Notes under the pieces: generated by a model
Databases searched by the model: none
What the model was told of the DNA's origin: nothing
The model's input: only the letters and a program-made list of their open reading frames with translations
Position numbers and translations under genes: made by a program
Source of the DNA: an uncultured Lachnospiraceae bacterium
GTDB lineage: Bacteria > Bacillota > Clostridia > Lachnospirales > Lachnospiraceae
Assembly: GCA_937910785.1 (NCBI GenBank)
Contig: CALDLG010000170.1
Span: forward strand, 1 to 50,721
DNA length: 50,721 nucleotides
Direction of reading: 5' to 3'
Shown here: in pieces, positions 32,737 through 41,062 of the stretch
Layout: each line of letters opens with the position of its first letter
How positions within the stretch are numbered: position 1 is the stretch's first letter

Positions 32737-33621
32737 ATGGCAATTTTTGAAGGAGCAGGCGTAGCAATTGTAACGCCGTTTCAGGAAGACGGCAGTGTGA
32801 ATTATGAAAAATTTGCGGAGCTGATCGAGTTTCAGATTCAAAACGGAACGGATGCGATCATCGTGTGCGGAACGACAGGAGAATCTTCTACGCTCACGCA
32901 CGAGGAACATCTGGAGGTGATCAGGTTCTGTACCGAAACCGTGAAAGGAAGAATTCCCGTAATTGCGGGAACCGGCTCAAACTGTACGGAGACGGCGGTT
33001 TATCTGTCAACGGAAGCCGAGAAATTCGGGGTGGATGGTCTTTTGCTTGTGACGCCATATTATAATAAAGCGACACAGAAGGGATTGTATGAGCATTACA
33101 AAAAGATCGCGGATTCTGTGAAGCTGCCGATTATTCTATATAATGTGCCGAGCAGAACGGGCTGCAATATTCTGCCGCAGACGGCGGTGAAGCTGTGCAG
33201 CGAGGTGCATAATATCGTGGGAATTAAGGAGGCGTGCGGCAATATTTCGCAGATCACGAAGCTGGCGGCGCTTGCGCAGGGCAAAATCGATATCTACTCC
33301 GGCAATGACGATCAGATTCTTCCGATTCTGGCGCTGGGCGGCAAAGGCGTTATTTCCGTTCTTTCCAATGTGGCGCCGAAGCAGACGCATGATATCTGTG
33401 CGAAGTTCTTCGCGGGGGATGTGGAAGGAAGCCGCAGGGAGCAGCTGAGGGCGATTGAACTGTGCGATGCGCTTTTCTGTGAAGTGAACCCGATTCCCGT
33501 GAAGACGGCTTTAAATCTGATGGGAAAAGGCGCAGGCGTTTTAAGAAGACCGCTTTGTGAAATGGAAGAGGCGAATCTGGAGAAGCTGCGCACTGCTATG
33601 AAAAATTATGGGATTCTGTAA
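32737..33621 (+). CDS. dapA: 4-hydroxy-tetrahydrodipicolinate synthase
   Basis: DapA condenses pyruvate with aspartate semialdehyde, the first step of lysine and diaminopimelate synthesis. The 294-residue TIM-barrel protein shows GVAIVTPFQEDGSVNYEKF, the CGTTGESSTLTHEEH motif, PVIAGTGSNCTETAVYL, the catalytic-region PIILYNVPSRTG with its tyrosine, and the Schiff-base lysine in NIVGIKEACGN. AGGAGGAG precedes ATG 32737. It is under the lysine riboswitch and is followed by dapB after 20 nt and fbp. Lysine made here complements the aspartate kinase encoded upstream at 13-14.5 kb. Confidence 0.97.
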   Translation: MAIFEGAGVAIVTPFQEDGSVNYEKFAELIEFQIQNGTDAIIVCGTTGESSTLTHEEHLEVIRFCTETVKGRIPVIAGTGSNCTETAVYLSTEAEKFGVDGLLLVTPYYNKATQKGLYEHYKKIADSVKLPIILYNVPSRTGCNILPQTAVKLCSEVHNIVGIKEACGNISQITKLAALAQGKIDIYSGNDDQILPILALGGKGVISVLSNVAPKQTHDICAKFFAGDVEGSRREQLRAIELCDALFCEVNPIPVKTALNLMGKGAGVLRRPLCEMEEANLEKLRTAMKNYGIL

Positions 33622-33641
33622 CGGAAAGGGAAAAGCGAAAA

Positions 33642-34403
33642 ATGGAAACGGTAAAAGTGATTATGCACGGCTGTAACGGGAAGATGGGGCAGACCATAAG
33701 CGGCCTGATTGCGGCGGATGAAGAAATAGAGATCGTTGCCGGAATCGACGCTTACGATGACGGAAGGAATGATTATCCTGTTTTTACGGATATCAGACAG
33801 TGCGATGTTTTGGCGGATGCGCTCATCGATTTCAGTACGGCGGCGGCAGTGGATGCACTGCTTGACTACTGCATGGAGAAAAAGCTGCCCTGCGTATTAT
33901 GCACGACGGGACTTTCCGAGGCGCAGCTTGCCAGAGTAAAAGCGGTTTCGAAAGAAACGGCAGTTCTGAAATCGGCCAATATGTCTCTTGGCATCAATAT
34001 GCTGATGAAGCTGTTAAAAGAAGCTGCTCCGGTATTTGACAGGGCAGGTTTCGATATCGAGATCGTGGAAAAGCATCATAACCAGAAGATCGATGCTCCG
34101 AGCGGTACGGCGCTTGCGCTTGCGGATATTATCCGGGAGGAGCTTTCGGACGGATACGAATATGTCTTTGACAGGAGCGCGAAACGGGAGAAGAGGAGCC
34201 GGAAAGAGATCGGCATCAGCGCGGTCAGAGGCGGAACAATTGTGGGTGATCATGATGTAATCTTCGCCGGAGCGGACGAGGTTATTACTTTTTCCCACAG
34301 GGCTTATTCCAAGGCGGTTTTCGGAAAGGGTGCGGTACAGGCGGCGAAATTTCTTGCCGGAAAGCCTGCCGGACTGTATGATATGAGTGACGTTATCGGC
34401 TGA
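33642..34403 (+). CDS. dapB: 4-hydroxy-tetrahydrodipicolinate reductase
   Basis: DapB reduces the DapA product with NAD(P)H to tetrahydrodipicolinate. The 253-residue protein has the Rossmann start KVIMHGCNGKMGQTISGL, the VLCTTGLSEAQL and ANMSLGINMLMKLLKEA segments, the catalytic EIVEKHHNQKIDAPSGTALAL, and the C-terminal DEVITFSHRAYSKAVFGKGA. GGAAAGGGAAAAGCGAAAA precedes ATG 33642. It sits 20 nt after dapA and 22 nt before fbp, so all three are probably one riboswitch-controlled transcript. Confidence 0.97.
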   Translation: METVKVIMHGCNGKMGQTISGLIAADEEIEIVAGIDAYDDGRNDYPVFTDIRQCDVLADALIDFSTAAAVDALLDYCMEKKLPCVLCTTGLSEAQLARVKAVSKETAVLKSANMSLGINMLMKLLKEAAPVFDRAGFDIEIVEKHHNQKIDAPSGTALALADIIREELSDGYEYVFDRSAKREKRSRKEIGISAVRGGTIVGDHDVIFAGADEVITFSHRAYSKAVFGKGAVQAAKFLAGKPAGLYDMSDVIG

Positions 34404-34425
34404 AAAAGTAAGGGGAAGGCAGCGA

Positions 34426-36387
34426 ATGGATGAATTAGAACAAAGATACCTGAAAAGTCTGGCGAAGCAGTATCCGACGATTGCGGCGGCTTCGACTGAG
34501 ATCATCAATTTACAGGCGATTTTGAGCCTGCCGAAGGGGACGGAGCATTTTATCACGGACATTCATGGAGAGTATGAGCAGTTCAACCATGTGTTAAAGA
34601 ACGGTTCCGGTTCGGTGCGGCGTAAAATTGATGAGGAGTTCGGAAATACCCTGAGCAACAGGGATAAAAAGGGACTTGCGACACTGATTTATTATCCGGA
34701 GGAAAAGCTGGAAATTGTGCTGCGTGAGGAAGATGAAAACAGCATCGAGGACTGGTATAAAATAACGCTGCACCGCCTTGTGCAGATTACGAAGCGCGTT
34801 TCTTCCAAGTATACCCGTTCCAAGGTCAGAAAGGCGCTGCCGCAGGATTTTGCCTATATTATCGAAGAGCTGATTACCGAAAAGGCGGAAATTCAGGATA
34901 AGGAAGCTTATTATAATGAAATAATCCACACGATCATCCGCATCGGACGGGCGCCGGAATTTATTACGGCGCTCTGTAATCTGATTCAGAATCTGGTCAT
35001 CGACCATCTGCATATCGTCGGAGATATTTATGACAGAGGGCCGGGGCCGCATGTGATCATGGACACACTGCAGCGCTATCATTCCGTCGATGTACAGTGG
35101 GGAAATCACGACATCGTATGGATGGGCGCGGCGAGCGGGCATCTGGCCTGCATTGCCAACGTGATCCGGATGGCGGCAAGGTACGGCAATCTCGATACGC
35201 TGGAGGAGGGGTACGGCATCAATCTGATTCCGCTCGCCACTTTTGCGATGGAAGTCTATAAAGACGTGGATTGCAGTGCTTTTGCCATCAAATATAATAC
35301 CCAGTATGATACCAAGGATTTAAGCCTTGATATGAAAATGCATAAGGCCATTGCCATTCTCCAGTTTAAGCTGGAAGGACAGCTGATTATGCGTCGTCCG
35401 GAGTTCGGTATGGACGACAGGCTGCTGCTTAACCATGTGGATTATGAGAAAAAGGCGGTGATCATCGACGGGAAGGCGTATCCTATGCGGGATGTGGATT
35501 TTCCGACGGTGAAAAAAGAACGTCCCTTCGAGCTGTCGCCGGAAGAAGAGCAGGTCATGGAGCGGCTGAGACAGGCCTTTGTCAAGTGTGAGAAGCTGCA
35601 GAGGCATGTCAAATTTCTTTTTTCAAAGGGAAGTCTTTATAAGGTATACAATTCCAATCTGCTTTATCATGGCTGCATGCCGATGAATGAAGAGGGAAAC
35701 TTCAGAAAGGTGAATGTCTATGGGGAAGAATACAGCGGAAAGGCGCTGTATGATATTCTGGAGCATTACGCCCGCAAAGGCTATTACTGTCATGATGATT
35801 TACAGGAAAAGCTGAAAGGGCAGGACATTCTCTGGTATATCTGGGCGGGACCCAATTCTCCTGTTTTCGGGAAAGATAAGATGGCGACCTTTGAACGCTA
35901 TTTCGTGGAAGAGAAAGAACTTCATGTGGAGACGAAGAACAGTTATTACAGGCTGCTCGACCGGGAAGATATTATTCATAAAATTCTGACGGAATTCGGT
36001 CTGGATATTTCCAGATCCCATATCGTAAACGGTCATGTTCCCGTGGAGCTGAAAAAAGGGGAATCGCCGGTTAAATGCGGCGGCAAGCTGTTGATTATCG
36101 ACGGCGGCTTTTCCAGGGCATATCAGGATAAGACAGGCATTGCCGGGTACACGCTTGTGGCGAATTCTCATGGCATGCTGCTTGTGGCCCATGAGCTTTT
36201 TGAATCGACGGAATCGGCGATCATTCATGAATCGGATATTATTTCGGATACAATTATTCTGGAGACGAGCACAAGACGTCAGAAGATCGCGGATACGGAT
36301 ATCGGTGCGGAGCTGCGGGAAAGCATTCATCAGCTGGAAGAGCTGTTGAAGGCGTACCGGGACGGTACGATTATTGAGAAATTTTAA
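34426..36387 (+). CDS. fbp: class III fructose-1,6-bisphosphatase
   Basis: This enzyme converts fructose-1,6-bisphosphate to fructose-6-phosphate for gluconeogenesis. The 653-residue size and calcineurin-like motifs are those of the Firmicute-specific FBPase_2 family: TDIHGEYEQFNHVL, HIVGDIYDRGPGPHVIMD, VQWGNHDIVWMGAASG and IVNGHVPVELKKGESPVK. The middle insert with FLFSKGSLYKVYNSNLLYHG is also family-specific. ATG 34426 is preferred over an upstream in-frame start because AAGGGGAAGG lies just before it. Its placement behind dapB suggests carbon flow and lysine/peptidoglycan precursor supply are read out together, though internal promoters cannot be excluded. Confidence 0.96.
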   Translation: MDELEQRYLKSLAKQYPTIAAASTEIINLQAILSLPKGTEHFITDIHGEYEQFNHVLKNGSGSVRRKIDEEFGNTLSNRDKKGLATLIYYPEEKLEIVLREEDENSIEDWYKITLHRLVQITKRVSSKYTRSKVRKALPQDFAYIIEELITEKAEIQDKEAYYNEIIHTIIRIGRAPEFITALCNLIQNLVIDHLHIVGDIYDRGPGPHVIMDTLQRYHSVDVQWGNHDIVWMGAASGHLACIANVIRMAARYGNLDTLEEGYGINLIPLATFAMEVYKDVDCSAFAIKYNTQYDTKDLSLDMKMHKAIAILQFKLEGQLIMRRPEFGMDDRLLLNHVDYEKKAVIIDGKAYPMRDVDFPTVKKERPFELSPEEEQVMERLRQAFVKCEKLQRHVKFLFSKGSLYKVYNSNLLYHGCMPMNEEGNFRKVNVYGEEYSGKALYDILEHYARKGYYCHDDLQEKLKGQDILWYIWAGPNSPVFGKDKMATFERYFVEEKELHVETKNSYYRLLDREDIIHKILTEFGLDISRSHIVNGHVPVELKKGESPVKCGGKLLIIDGGFSRAYQDKTGIAGYTLVANSHGMLLVAHELFESTESAIIHESDIISDTIILETSTRRQKIADTDIGAELRESIHQLEELLKAYRDGTIIEKF

Positions 36388-36398
36388 GGAAAATTTTT

Positions 36399-36434
36399 GC
36401 ATGACAGAATCGCCCGGAGGCGGCTCTGTCATGC
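36399..36434 (+). terminator. stem-loop between fbp and the convergent lipoprotein gene
   Basis: GCATGACAGA (36399-36408) and TCTGTCATGC (36425-36434) form a 10-bp stem with an inner GCC/GGC pair. The flanks AAATTTTT and GAAATTT extend it. T-runs are modest on both strands, so it may serve both convergent genes. Confidence 0.7.
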
Positions 36435-36474
36435 GAAATTTATGCCGGAGCCGTTAATTTCTTATCCCGGCATG

Positions 36475-37101
36475 TTATCGGTTTCTGGTCACTTTGGAAG
36501 AGGAACCGTTTCTTGTACTTGTGCTGTTGATGCTCGTACCGCGCTGTGTTGTGTTATTGGCGGAAGTATTGTTATTGCTGTTATTATTGTTATCGCCGTC
36601 ATTATTGTTATTGTTGTTATCATTGTTGCCGGTCAGGTCATCTACTACATTTCCGACACCGTCTGCCACATCATCAATGGCATCGCCGATTGCGTTTCCG
36701 GTGTCATCGACCGCGTCGCCGACTGCGTTCCCTGCGTTATCGAGAGCGGAGTCATTGCCGTCCGCATTGGTGTCACCGCTTGTAACGGAATTGACGTTGC
36801 CTTCCATGTCATTGCCGGTTCCGTTTGTGTCACCGTTTAAAGCGGCATTGTCCGTATCTGCGGCATTACCGGTGCCTGTTGCATTGCCGGTTCCCGTTCC
36901 GTTGTTTCCGGTATTCGTATCTGCGGCGTTGTTGTTGTCCGCATTGTTCATACCATTGGTATCGTTGGCTGTTCCTGTATCCGTCGTGGAATTATTGGTA
37001 TCCATATTGTCCGCGGAATTATTCTTTCTGCCGCAGGCAGTCATCATGGATACGGTCAGGACCATGAGAGAAACAAATAACAATGTTTTTATTTTTTTCA
37101 T
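36475..37101 (-). CDS. Asn/Asp/Thr-rich lipoprotein
   Basis: This 208-residue protein has a lipoprotein signal peptide (MKKIKTLLFVSLMVLTVSMMTACG; the Cys is the lipidation site). The mature part is low complexity: Asn, Thr, Asp and Gly dominate. A central segment, roughly residues 118-158, has helical GNAVGDAVDD/GNAIGDAIDD-type repeats with small residues at regular spacing, which could form an amphipathic helix. It ends with a Ser/Thr/Arg-rich tail. No family with known function is recognised; it is an exported, surface-anchored protein. AAAGGAG precedes ATG 37101. The hydrophobic plus-strand frame across the same bases is a codon-bias shadow. Confidence 0.75.
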   Translation of the reverse strand: MKKIKTLLFVSLMVLTVSMMTACGRKNNSADNMDTNNSTTDTGTANDTNGMNNADNNNAADTNTGNNGTGTGNATGTGNAADTDNAALNGDTNGTGNDMEGNVNSVTSGDTNADGNDSALDNAGNAVGDAVDDTGNAIGDAIDDVADGVGNVVDDLTGNNDNNNNNNDGDNNNNSNNNTSANNTTQRGTSINSTSTRNGSSSKVTRNR

Positions 37102-37115
37102 GATTTCACTCCTTT

Positions 37116-37143
37116 ACTATAGTTAATTGCCTGATTGAATCAA
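37116..37143 (-). promoter_or_regulatory. promoter of the Asn-rich lipoprotein gene
   Basis: On the minus strand TTGATT (37138-37143) and TATAGT (37116-37121) are spaced by 16 nt, very close to the ribosome site, giving a short leader. Confidence 0.55.
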
Positions 37144-37230
37144 ACAGAAAAAGGCTTTCTGTTCCTATGTTATTATGTCAGATAGAAACTAAAATATTCG
37201 TTTGTTCGACGAAGGAGACGGAGGTTTAAT

Positions 37231-38019
37231 TTGGAATTTCGACCATGTATTGATATTCATAACGGATGTGTGAAACAGATTGTCGGCAGCAGTCTGAAGG
37301 ACGCGGACGATAAGGCGTCGGAAAATTTTGTCGCCGGTCAGGATGCGGCATATTATGCCGGTCTTTATAAAAAGCATAATATAAAAAACGGTCATGTGAT
37401 CCTGTTAAATCATCGGCAGAGCGATTTTTATGAAGCGACGAAAAAGCAGGCTATGCGGGCTCTTGCCGCTTATCCGGGAGGATTACAGGCGGGCGGCGGC
37501 ATTACACCGGAGAACGCGGCGCAGTATCTGGAGGCGGGCGCTTCTCATGTCATTGTGACTTCTTATGTTTTCCGGGATGGACGAATCGATTTTGAAAATC
37601 TGCATAAACTGGTAAAAGAAACGGGAAAAGAAAAGCTGGTGCTGGATTTAAGCTGCCGCATGAAAAACGGAAGTTATTATATTGTAACCGACAGATGGCA
37701 GAAATATACGGACGTTATTTTAAATCATGGGACGCTGCGTGAGCTTTCTTCTTATTGCGATGAGTTTCTGGTCCATGCGGTGGACGTGGAAGGAAAAGCG
37801 GAGGGCATTGAGGAAAGGCTTGTGGAAATGCTGGGAACGTGGAACCGGACGCCGATCACTTACGCGGGCGGCGTTCACTCCTTTGATGATCTGCAAAAAC
37901 TGAGGAAGCTCGGACATGATCGAATTCATGTGACGATTGGAAGCGCGCTGGATCTGTTTGGCGGACCGATGAAGTTTGAAGAGGTTCTTTCCTATATAAA
38001 TCGGAAGGAAGAAAGCTGA
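37231..38019 (+). CDS. hisA: HisA, eukaryotic HIS6-type ProFAR isomerase
   Basis: HisA isomerises the ring-opened ProFAR intermediate in histidine synthesis. The 262-residue protein matches the fungal/plant HIS6 form rather than ordinary bacterial HisA: it starts FRPCIDIHNGCVKQIVGSSL, has SENFVAGQDAAYYAGLYKKH and HVILLNHRQSDFYEATKKQ, and continues LQAGGGITPENAAQYLEAGASHVIVTS split over two barrel strands. The C-terminal YAGGVHSFDDLQKLRKLGHDRI carries the second phosphate site. The start codon is TTG 37231, 6 nt after GGAGACGGAGG. No other his gene is near. The HIS6 type occurs sporadically in anaerobic bacteria. Confidence 0.88.
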   Translation: MEFRPCIDIHNGCVKQIVGSSLKDADDKASENFVAGQDAAYYAGLYKKHNIKNGHVILLNHRQSDFYEATKKQAMRALAAYPGGLQAGGGITPENAAQYLEAGASHVIVTSYVFRDGRIDFENLHKLVKETGKEKLVLDLSCRMKNGSYYIVTDRWQKYTDVILNHGTLRELSSYCDEFLVHAVDVEGKAEGIEERLVEMLGTWNRTPITYAGGVHSFDDLQKLRKLGHDRIHVTIGSALDLFGGPMKFEEVLSYINRKEES

Positions 38020-38058
38020 GCGCGAGAAAAATGGTATATGAATATCTGAAGCAAACAA

Positions 38059-38090
38059 AAGAGCCTGTCTGAAACAGGCTCTTAATTAAT
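38059..38090 (+). terminator. terminator after hisA
   Basis: AAGAGCCTGT (38059-38068) pairs with ACAGGCTCTT (38074-38083), followed by AATTAAT. Confidence 0.75.
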
Positions 38091-38184
38091 CCGTTATGAC
38101 AATGGTGCAACTTCTAAGTAGAATATAATACCTGAATATGATATCTATATTAAGAAAAGGCACATCGTAATACTGATTAAATTG

Positions 38185-38206
38185 ATACGGCTTCTTACAG
38201 CCGTAT
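38185..38206 (-). terminator. possible terminator of the cold-shock gene
   Basis: ATACGGC (38185-38191) and GCCGTAT (38200-38206) form a short stem downstream of the cold-shock gene on the minus strand, with a weak T-rich follow-up (CAATTTAAT). Confidence 0.45.
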
Positions 38207-38224
38207 GTTGTGTGACCGGGCATA

Positions 38225-38425
38225 TTATAACTTTGTTACGTTAACCGCCTGAGGTCCTTTTTCTCCATTCACTACTTCGTACTCAACAGCAGCTCCCTCT
38301 TCAAGAGATTTGAAACCTTCCATGTTAAGTCCTGAGTAATGAACGAAAACGTCGTTACCCTGCTCATCGGAAATGAAGCCGTAACCCTTTTGGTTGTTAA
38401 ACCACTTTACTGTACCTTTGTTCAT
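38225..38425 (-). CDS. cold-shock protein
   Basis: This 66-residue CspA-type protein is a single OB fold that binds RNA and DNA and melts RNA structure. MNKGTVKWFNNQKGYGFISDE carries the RNP1 (KGYGFI) motif, and NDVFVHYSGL carries RNP2 (VFVHY). The length is standard. The real start is ATG 38425 behind TTTTTGGAGG; the frame extends five codons upstream without a ribosome site. The promoter at 38475-38503 gives a short leader of about 45 nt, so there is no long cold-shock-type 5' UTR. Confidence 0.97.
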   Translation of the reverse strand: MNKGTVKWFNNQKGYGFISDEQGNDVFVHYSGLNMEGFKSLEEGAAVEYEVVNGEKGPQAVNVTKL

Positions 38426-38474
38426 CGTAGATACCTCCAAAAATTTGAAAATTTATTGTTCTGACAACATTATT

Positions 38475-38503
38475 AGGATAACACAAGTAATGGAAAATGT
38501 AAA
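38475..38503 (-). promoter_or_regulatory. promoter of the cold-shock gene
   Basis: On the minus strand TTTACA (38498-38503) and TATCCT (38475-38480) are spaced by 17 nt. Confidence 0.6.
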
Positions 38504-38511
38504 GGGTTCTT

Positions 38512-38838
38512 TTAAATTCTTTTTTCTGTTCTGCTATTTTTTTCACAATCTTGGATCAAACGCTCCATTACGAGCTGATAACCGTCGTTTCCATAGTTTA
38601 AAGAACGGTTGACTCTGCTGATGGTGGCGGTGGAGGCGCCTGTCTTCTCGGCAATTTCCTGATATGTTCTGTGATTGCGCAGCATGGAAGCAACCTCATA
38701 CCGCTGTGAGATGGAAAGAAGCTCGTTTACGGTACAGAGATCTTCGAAAAAATCATAGCATTCTTCTTTGGTTTTCAGGCAAAGGACCGCTTCAAATAAA
38801 TGATCTACGGATTCGCTTTTTATCTTTTTATTCATCAT
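38512..38838 (-). CDS. YerC/YecD family TrpR-related regulator
   Basis: This 108-residue protein belongs to the TrpR-like superfamily. The helical domain FEDLCTVNELLSISQRYEVASML is followed by a helix-turn-helix, HRTYQEIAEKTGASTATISRVNRSLNYG. TrpR-type proteins bind operators as dimers, often with an amino acid ligand; YerC homologues have no settled target. I use ATG 38838 (MMNKKIKSE) because GGGAGG lies just before it; the frame extends 19 codons further up without support. Its promoter is at 38886-38914. It lies immediately upstream of the cold-shock gene on the same strand. Confidence 0.9.
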   Translation of the reverse strand: MMNKKIKSESVDHLFEAVLCLKTKEECYDFFEDLCTVNELLSISQRYEVASMLRNHRTYQEIAEKTGASTATISRVNRSLNYGNDGYQLVMERLIQDCEKNSRTEKRI

Positions 38839-38885
38839 AATCCTCCCGGTCAGTGTGCGCAAACAGGTCTTTTTTTGGTAAGCAT

Positions 38886-38914
38886 AATATACCATATCCG
38901 GATTTCGATGTAAA
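38886..38914 (-). promoter_or_regulatory. promoter of the yerC-like gene
   Basis: On the minus strand TTTACA (38909-38914) and TATATT (38886-38891) are spaced by 17 nt. Confidence 0.7.
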
Positions 38915-38960
38915 GATGCTGTTATTTTTCACTTCGTATACAAATTGAAAGGTAAAAGAC

Positions 38961-38989
38961 TTGTCATGTAGTAATAAAAACTATATAAT
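38961..38989 (+). promoter_or_regulatory. promoter of the DUF1836 gene
   Basis: TTGTCA (38961-38966) and TATAAT (38984-38989) are spaced by 17 nt. Confidence 0.75.
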
Positions 38990-39026
38990 AGTATTTGAAA
39001 ATGACAGGAAAGGGCGACGGAAAGCG

Positions 39027-39674
39027 ATGACGATTAAAACAGAAGATTTATTGAACAGTATTCTGGAAAGTCTGGACAGAATTACCTATATTAAGGCCGA
39101 AGATATTCCGAATATTGATTTATATATGGATCAGGTGACGACTTTTATGGAGTCCAGGCTGAAAAGAACGACGCGCAATCCGGGCGAAGATAAGATTCTG
39201 ACAAAGACGATGATCAATAACTATGCCAAGAACGATCTGCTGCCCCCGCCCAATAAGAAAAAATATACCAAAGAGCATGTGATGCTTCTTGTTTTTATTT
39301 ATTATTATAAAGGGATTTTGTCCATCAATGATATTCAGGCGCTTTTGGAGCCGATTACGAAACGTTTTTTCGGTTCCGGAGATTCTTTCAATCTGGAAAC
39401 GATTTATGAGACGGCATTCGGTCTGGAACGGAGCCAGATCGATGCTTTGAAAAAGGATATGACGGAGAAGTTCCGGATCGCGAAGGAAACCTTTCTGGAC
39501 GCGCCGGAGGACAGTCAGGAGTTTCTGCAGATCTTTTCCTTTATCTGCATGCTGGGGTTTGACGTGTACTTAAAGAAGCTGCTGATCGAGAAGATGATCG
39601 ATGGACTTCATGATAAGGGACGGTGCGGGACAAAAGAGACGAGGATGAAAGAGACGAAGGAACAGAAAGAATAA
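39027..39674 (+). CDS. DUF1836 family protein
   Basis: DUF1836 proteins are Firmicute-specific and look like MerR-type DNA-binding proteins with a winged helix-turn-helix but without a known effector. This 215-residue protein carries ITYIKAEDIPNIDLYMDQVT, then KILTKTMINNYAKNDLLPPPNKKKYTKEH, which resembles the MerR winged segment, and a helical C-terminal half. GGGCGACGGAAAGCG precedes ATG 39027. The last 15 residues (KETRMKETKEQKE) are highly charged. It has its own promoter and terminator, so it is a single-gene unit divergent from the yerC-like gene. Confidence 0.9.
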   Translation: MTIKTEDLLNSILESLDRITYIKAEDIPNIDLYMDQVTTFMESRLKRTTRNPGEDKILTKTMINNYAKNDLLPPPNKKKYTKEHVMLLVFIYYYKGILSINDIQALLEPITKRFFGSGDSFNLETIYETAFGLERSQIDALKKDMTEKFRIAKETFLDAPEDSQEFLQIFSFICMLGFDVYLKKLLIEKMIDGLHDKGRCGTKETRMKETKEQKE

Positions 39675-39680
39675 GGATAA

Positions 39681-39717
39681 AAATGCAGGCTGCCGATAGA
39701 TGGCAGTCTGCATTTTT
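39681..39717 (+). terminator. terminator after the DUF1836 gene
   Basis: AAATGCAG with CTGCATTT and inner CTGCC/GGCAG form a long stem followed by TTTTTG. Confidence 0.92.
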
Positions 39718-39771
39718 GTGAAAAGGGACAGAATCATTGACAGAATACTCTGATGGCGGACCTGTGTCCGG

Positions 39772-40794
39772 TTACTTTCCGGCAGCCTTCGAGGCAAAAT
39801 CGGTATTGACCAGATCTTCATAGGGTACGCGTTCTTCCAGTTCTCCTGCTTCGTCCAGAATATTCTGCAGCAGGGTGAAGCTGTCTTCTTCGAATATCAG
39901 GTCGGATTTCCATGTTTCCTGCGCGGCATAGCGTTCCACGATGGTTGTGATCGTATTGAGGTCGGTTTCCGCAAACTGCGGCTGTATGACTTTGGCGATT
40001 TCCTCCGCGGAGTGTGTCTGCACGAAATTCATGCCTTTCTGCAGGGCATTGGTGAAGGACTGGATGACTTCCGGGTGTTCTTCCAGATAGCTCTTTTTGG
40101 CGGAAAAGGCGGTATAGGGAACGTATCCGGAGTCTTCTCCGAGAGAGGCAACCACATAGCCGTCGCCTTTTTCCTCAAGAGAGGTGGCATGGGGCTCGAA
40201 CTCTACGGTAAAATCTCCCTGCCCGCCGGAAAAAGCGGCTGCCGTCGAGCCAAAGTCGATGCTCTGATCGATGGACAGATCGGAGGCCGGATCGATACCG
40301 TTCTTTTTCAGAATATATTCAAATACCATTTCGGGCATACCGCCGGATCTTCCGCCCAGAACTTCTTTGCCGATCAGCATGCTCCAGTCGAAGTTTTCGA
40401 TCGGTTCTCTGGCAACCAGAAAGTTGCCGGCGCGCTGGGTCAGCTGGGCAAAGTTGACAGCATAGTCAGAGGAACCTCCGATATAAGTATAGATGGTGCT
40501 TTCACTGCCCATGAAGCCGATGTCCGCTTCGTCCGTCAAAAGCGCTGTCATGGTCTTGTCGGCGCCAAAGCCGGTGACGAGTGTCAGCTCGATTCCTTCT
40601 TCTGCGAAATAGCCCTCCTCAATGGCGACATACATGGGTGCATAGAAGATGGAATGCGCAACCTCATTGAGTACGACAGGTGTGGTATCTTTGGTGGATG
40701 CCTTCTCCTTTTCCTGAGTTTTGCCGCCGCAGCCGGTCAACAGGGAAAGGATGCACAGCATGGCGAGGAAAAGGGATAATCGTTTCTTTTTCAT
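39772..40794 (-). CDS. ABC transporter substrate-binding lipoprotein (NMT1/SsuA/TauA-like)
   Basis: This family binds small substrates outside the membrane, such as nitrate, sulfonates, taurine or thiamine precursors, for an ABC importer. The 340-residue protein has a lipoprotein signal (KRLSLFLAMLCILSLLTGCGG), then VVLNEVAHSIFYAPMYVAIEEGYFAEEGIELTL split by the usual strand, GADKTMTALLTDEADIGFMGSES and VLGGRSGGMPEMVFEYILKKNG. The start is ATG 40794, 4 nt after GGAGG. No permease or ATPase gene is in the window, so it is an orphan here. The substrate cannot be told from sequence alone. Confidence 0.88.
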   Translation of the reverse strand: MKKKRLSLFLAMLCILSLLTGCGGKTQEKEKASTKDTTPVVLNEVAHSIFYAPMYVAIEEGYFAEEGIELTLVTGFGADKTMTALLTDEADIGFMGSESTIYTYIGGSSDYAVNFAQLTQRAGNFLVAREPIENFDWSMLIGKEVLGGRSGGMPEMVFEYILKKNGIDPASDLSIDQSIDFGSTAAAFSGGQGDFTVEFEPHATSLEEKGDGYVVASLGEDSGYVPYTAFSAKKSYLEEHPEVIQSFTNALQKGMNFVQTHSAEEIAKVIQPQFAETDLNTITTIVERYAAQETWKSDLIFEEDSFTLLQNILDEAGELEERVPYEDLVNTDFASKAAGK

Positions 40795-41062
40795 ATACCT
40801 CCTGCATCTGTAAGACAGATTGATCATTGACATAGTTACTTTATTATATAGAGACAGGGAAGAATGGTTCCTTTTTTCATATGATCGTGTTTGGCAGCTG
40901 CGGCGGACCGGTTCCCGTATTTCGGATTTACCGCGTTTTGAGACGGCAGGTTACGGCGTTTGACCCAAAAAGGGCTTTTCTAATCGCGGCTTACATGCTA
41001 TAAAAGAATAGAATGCCGTCAGGCATAACTGCGGAAGAAACATGGGAAACGGAGAAGAAATC

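Noticed and set aside
36494..37126. 210-codon plus-strand Leu/Ser/Val-rich frame opposite the Asn-rich lipoprotein
   Set aside because: Its hydrophobicity follows from antisense Asn/Asp codons; the minus-strand frame has a lipoprotein signal and a ribosome site.
40795..41062. Intergenic space between the substrate-binding protein and the EamA gene
   Set aside because: I looked for an RNA element or a small gene and found only a TATAAT-like box on the minus strand with a poor -35.
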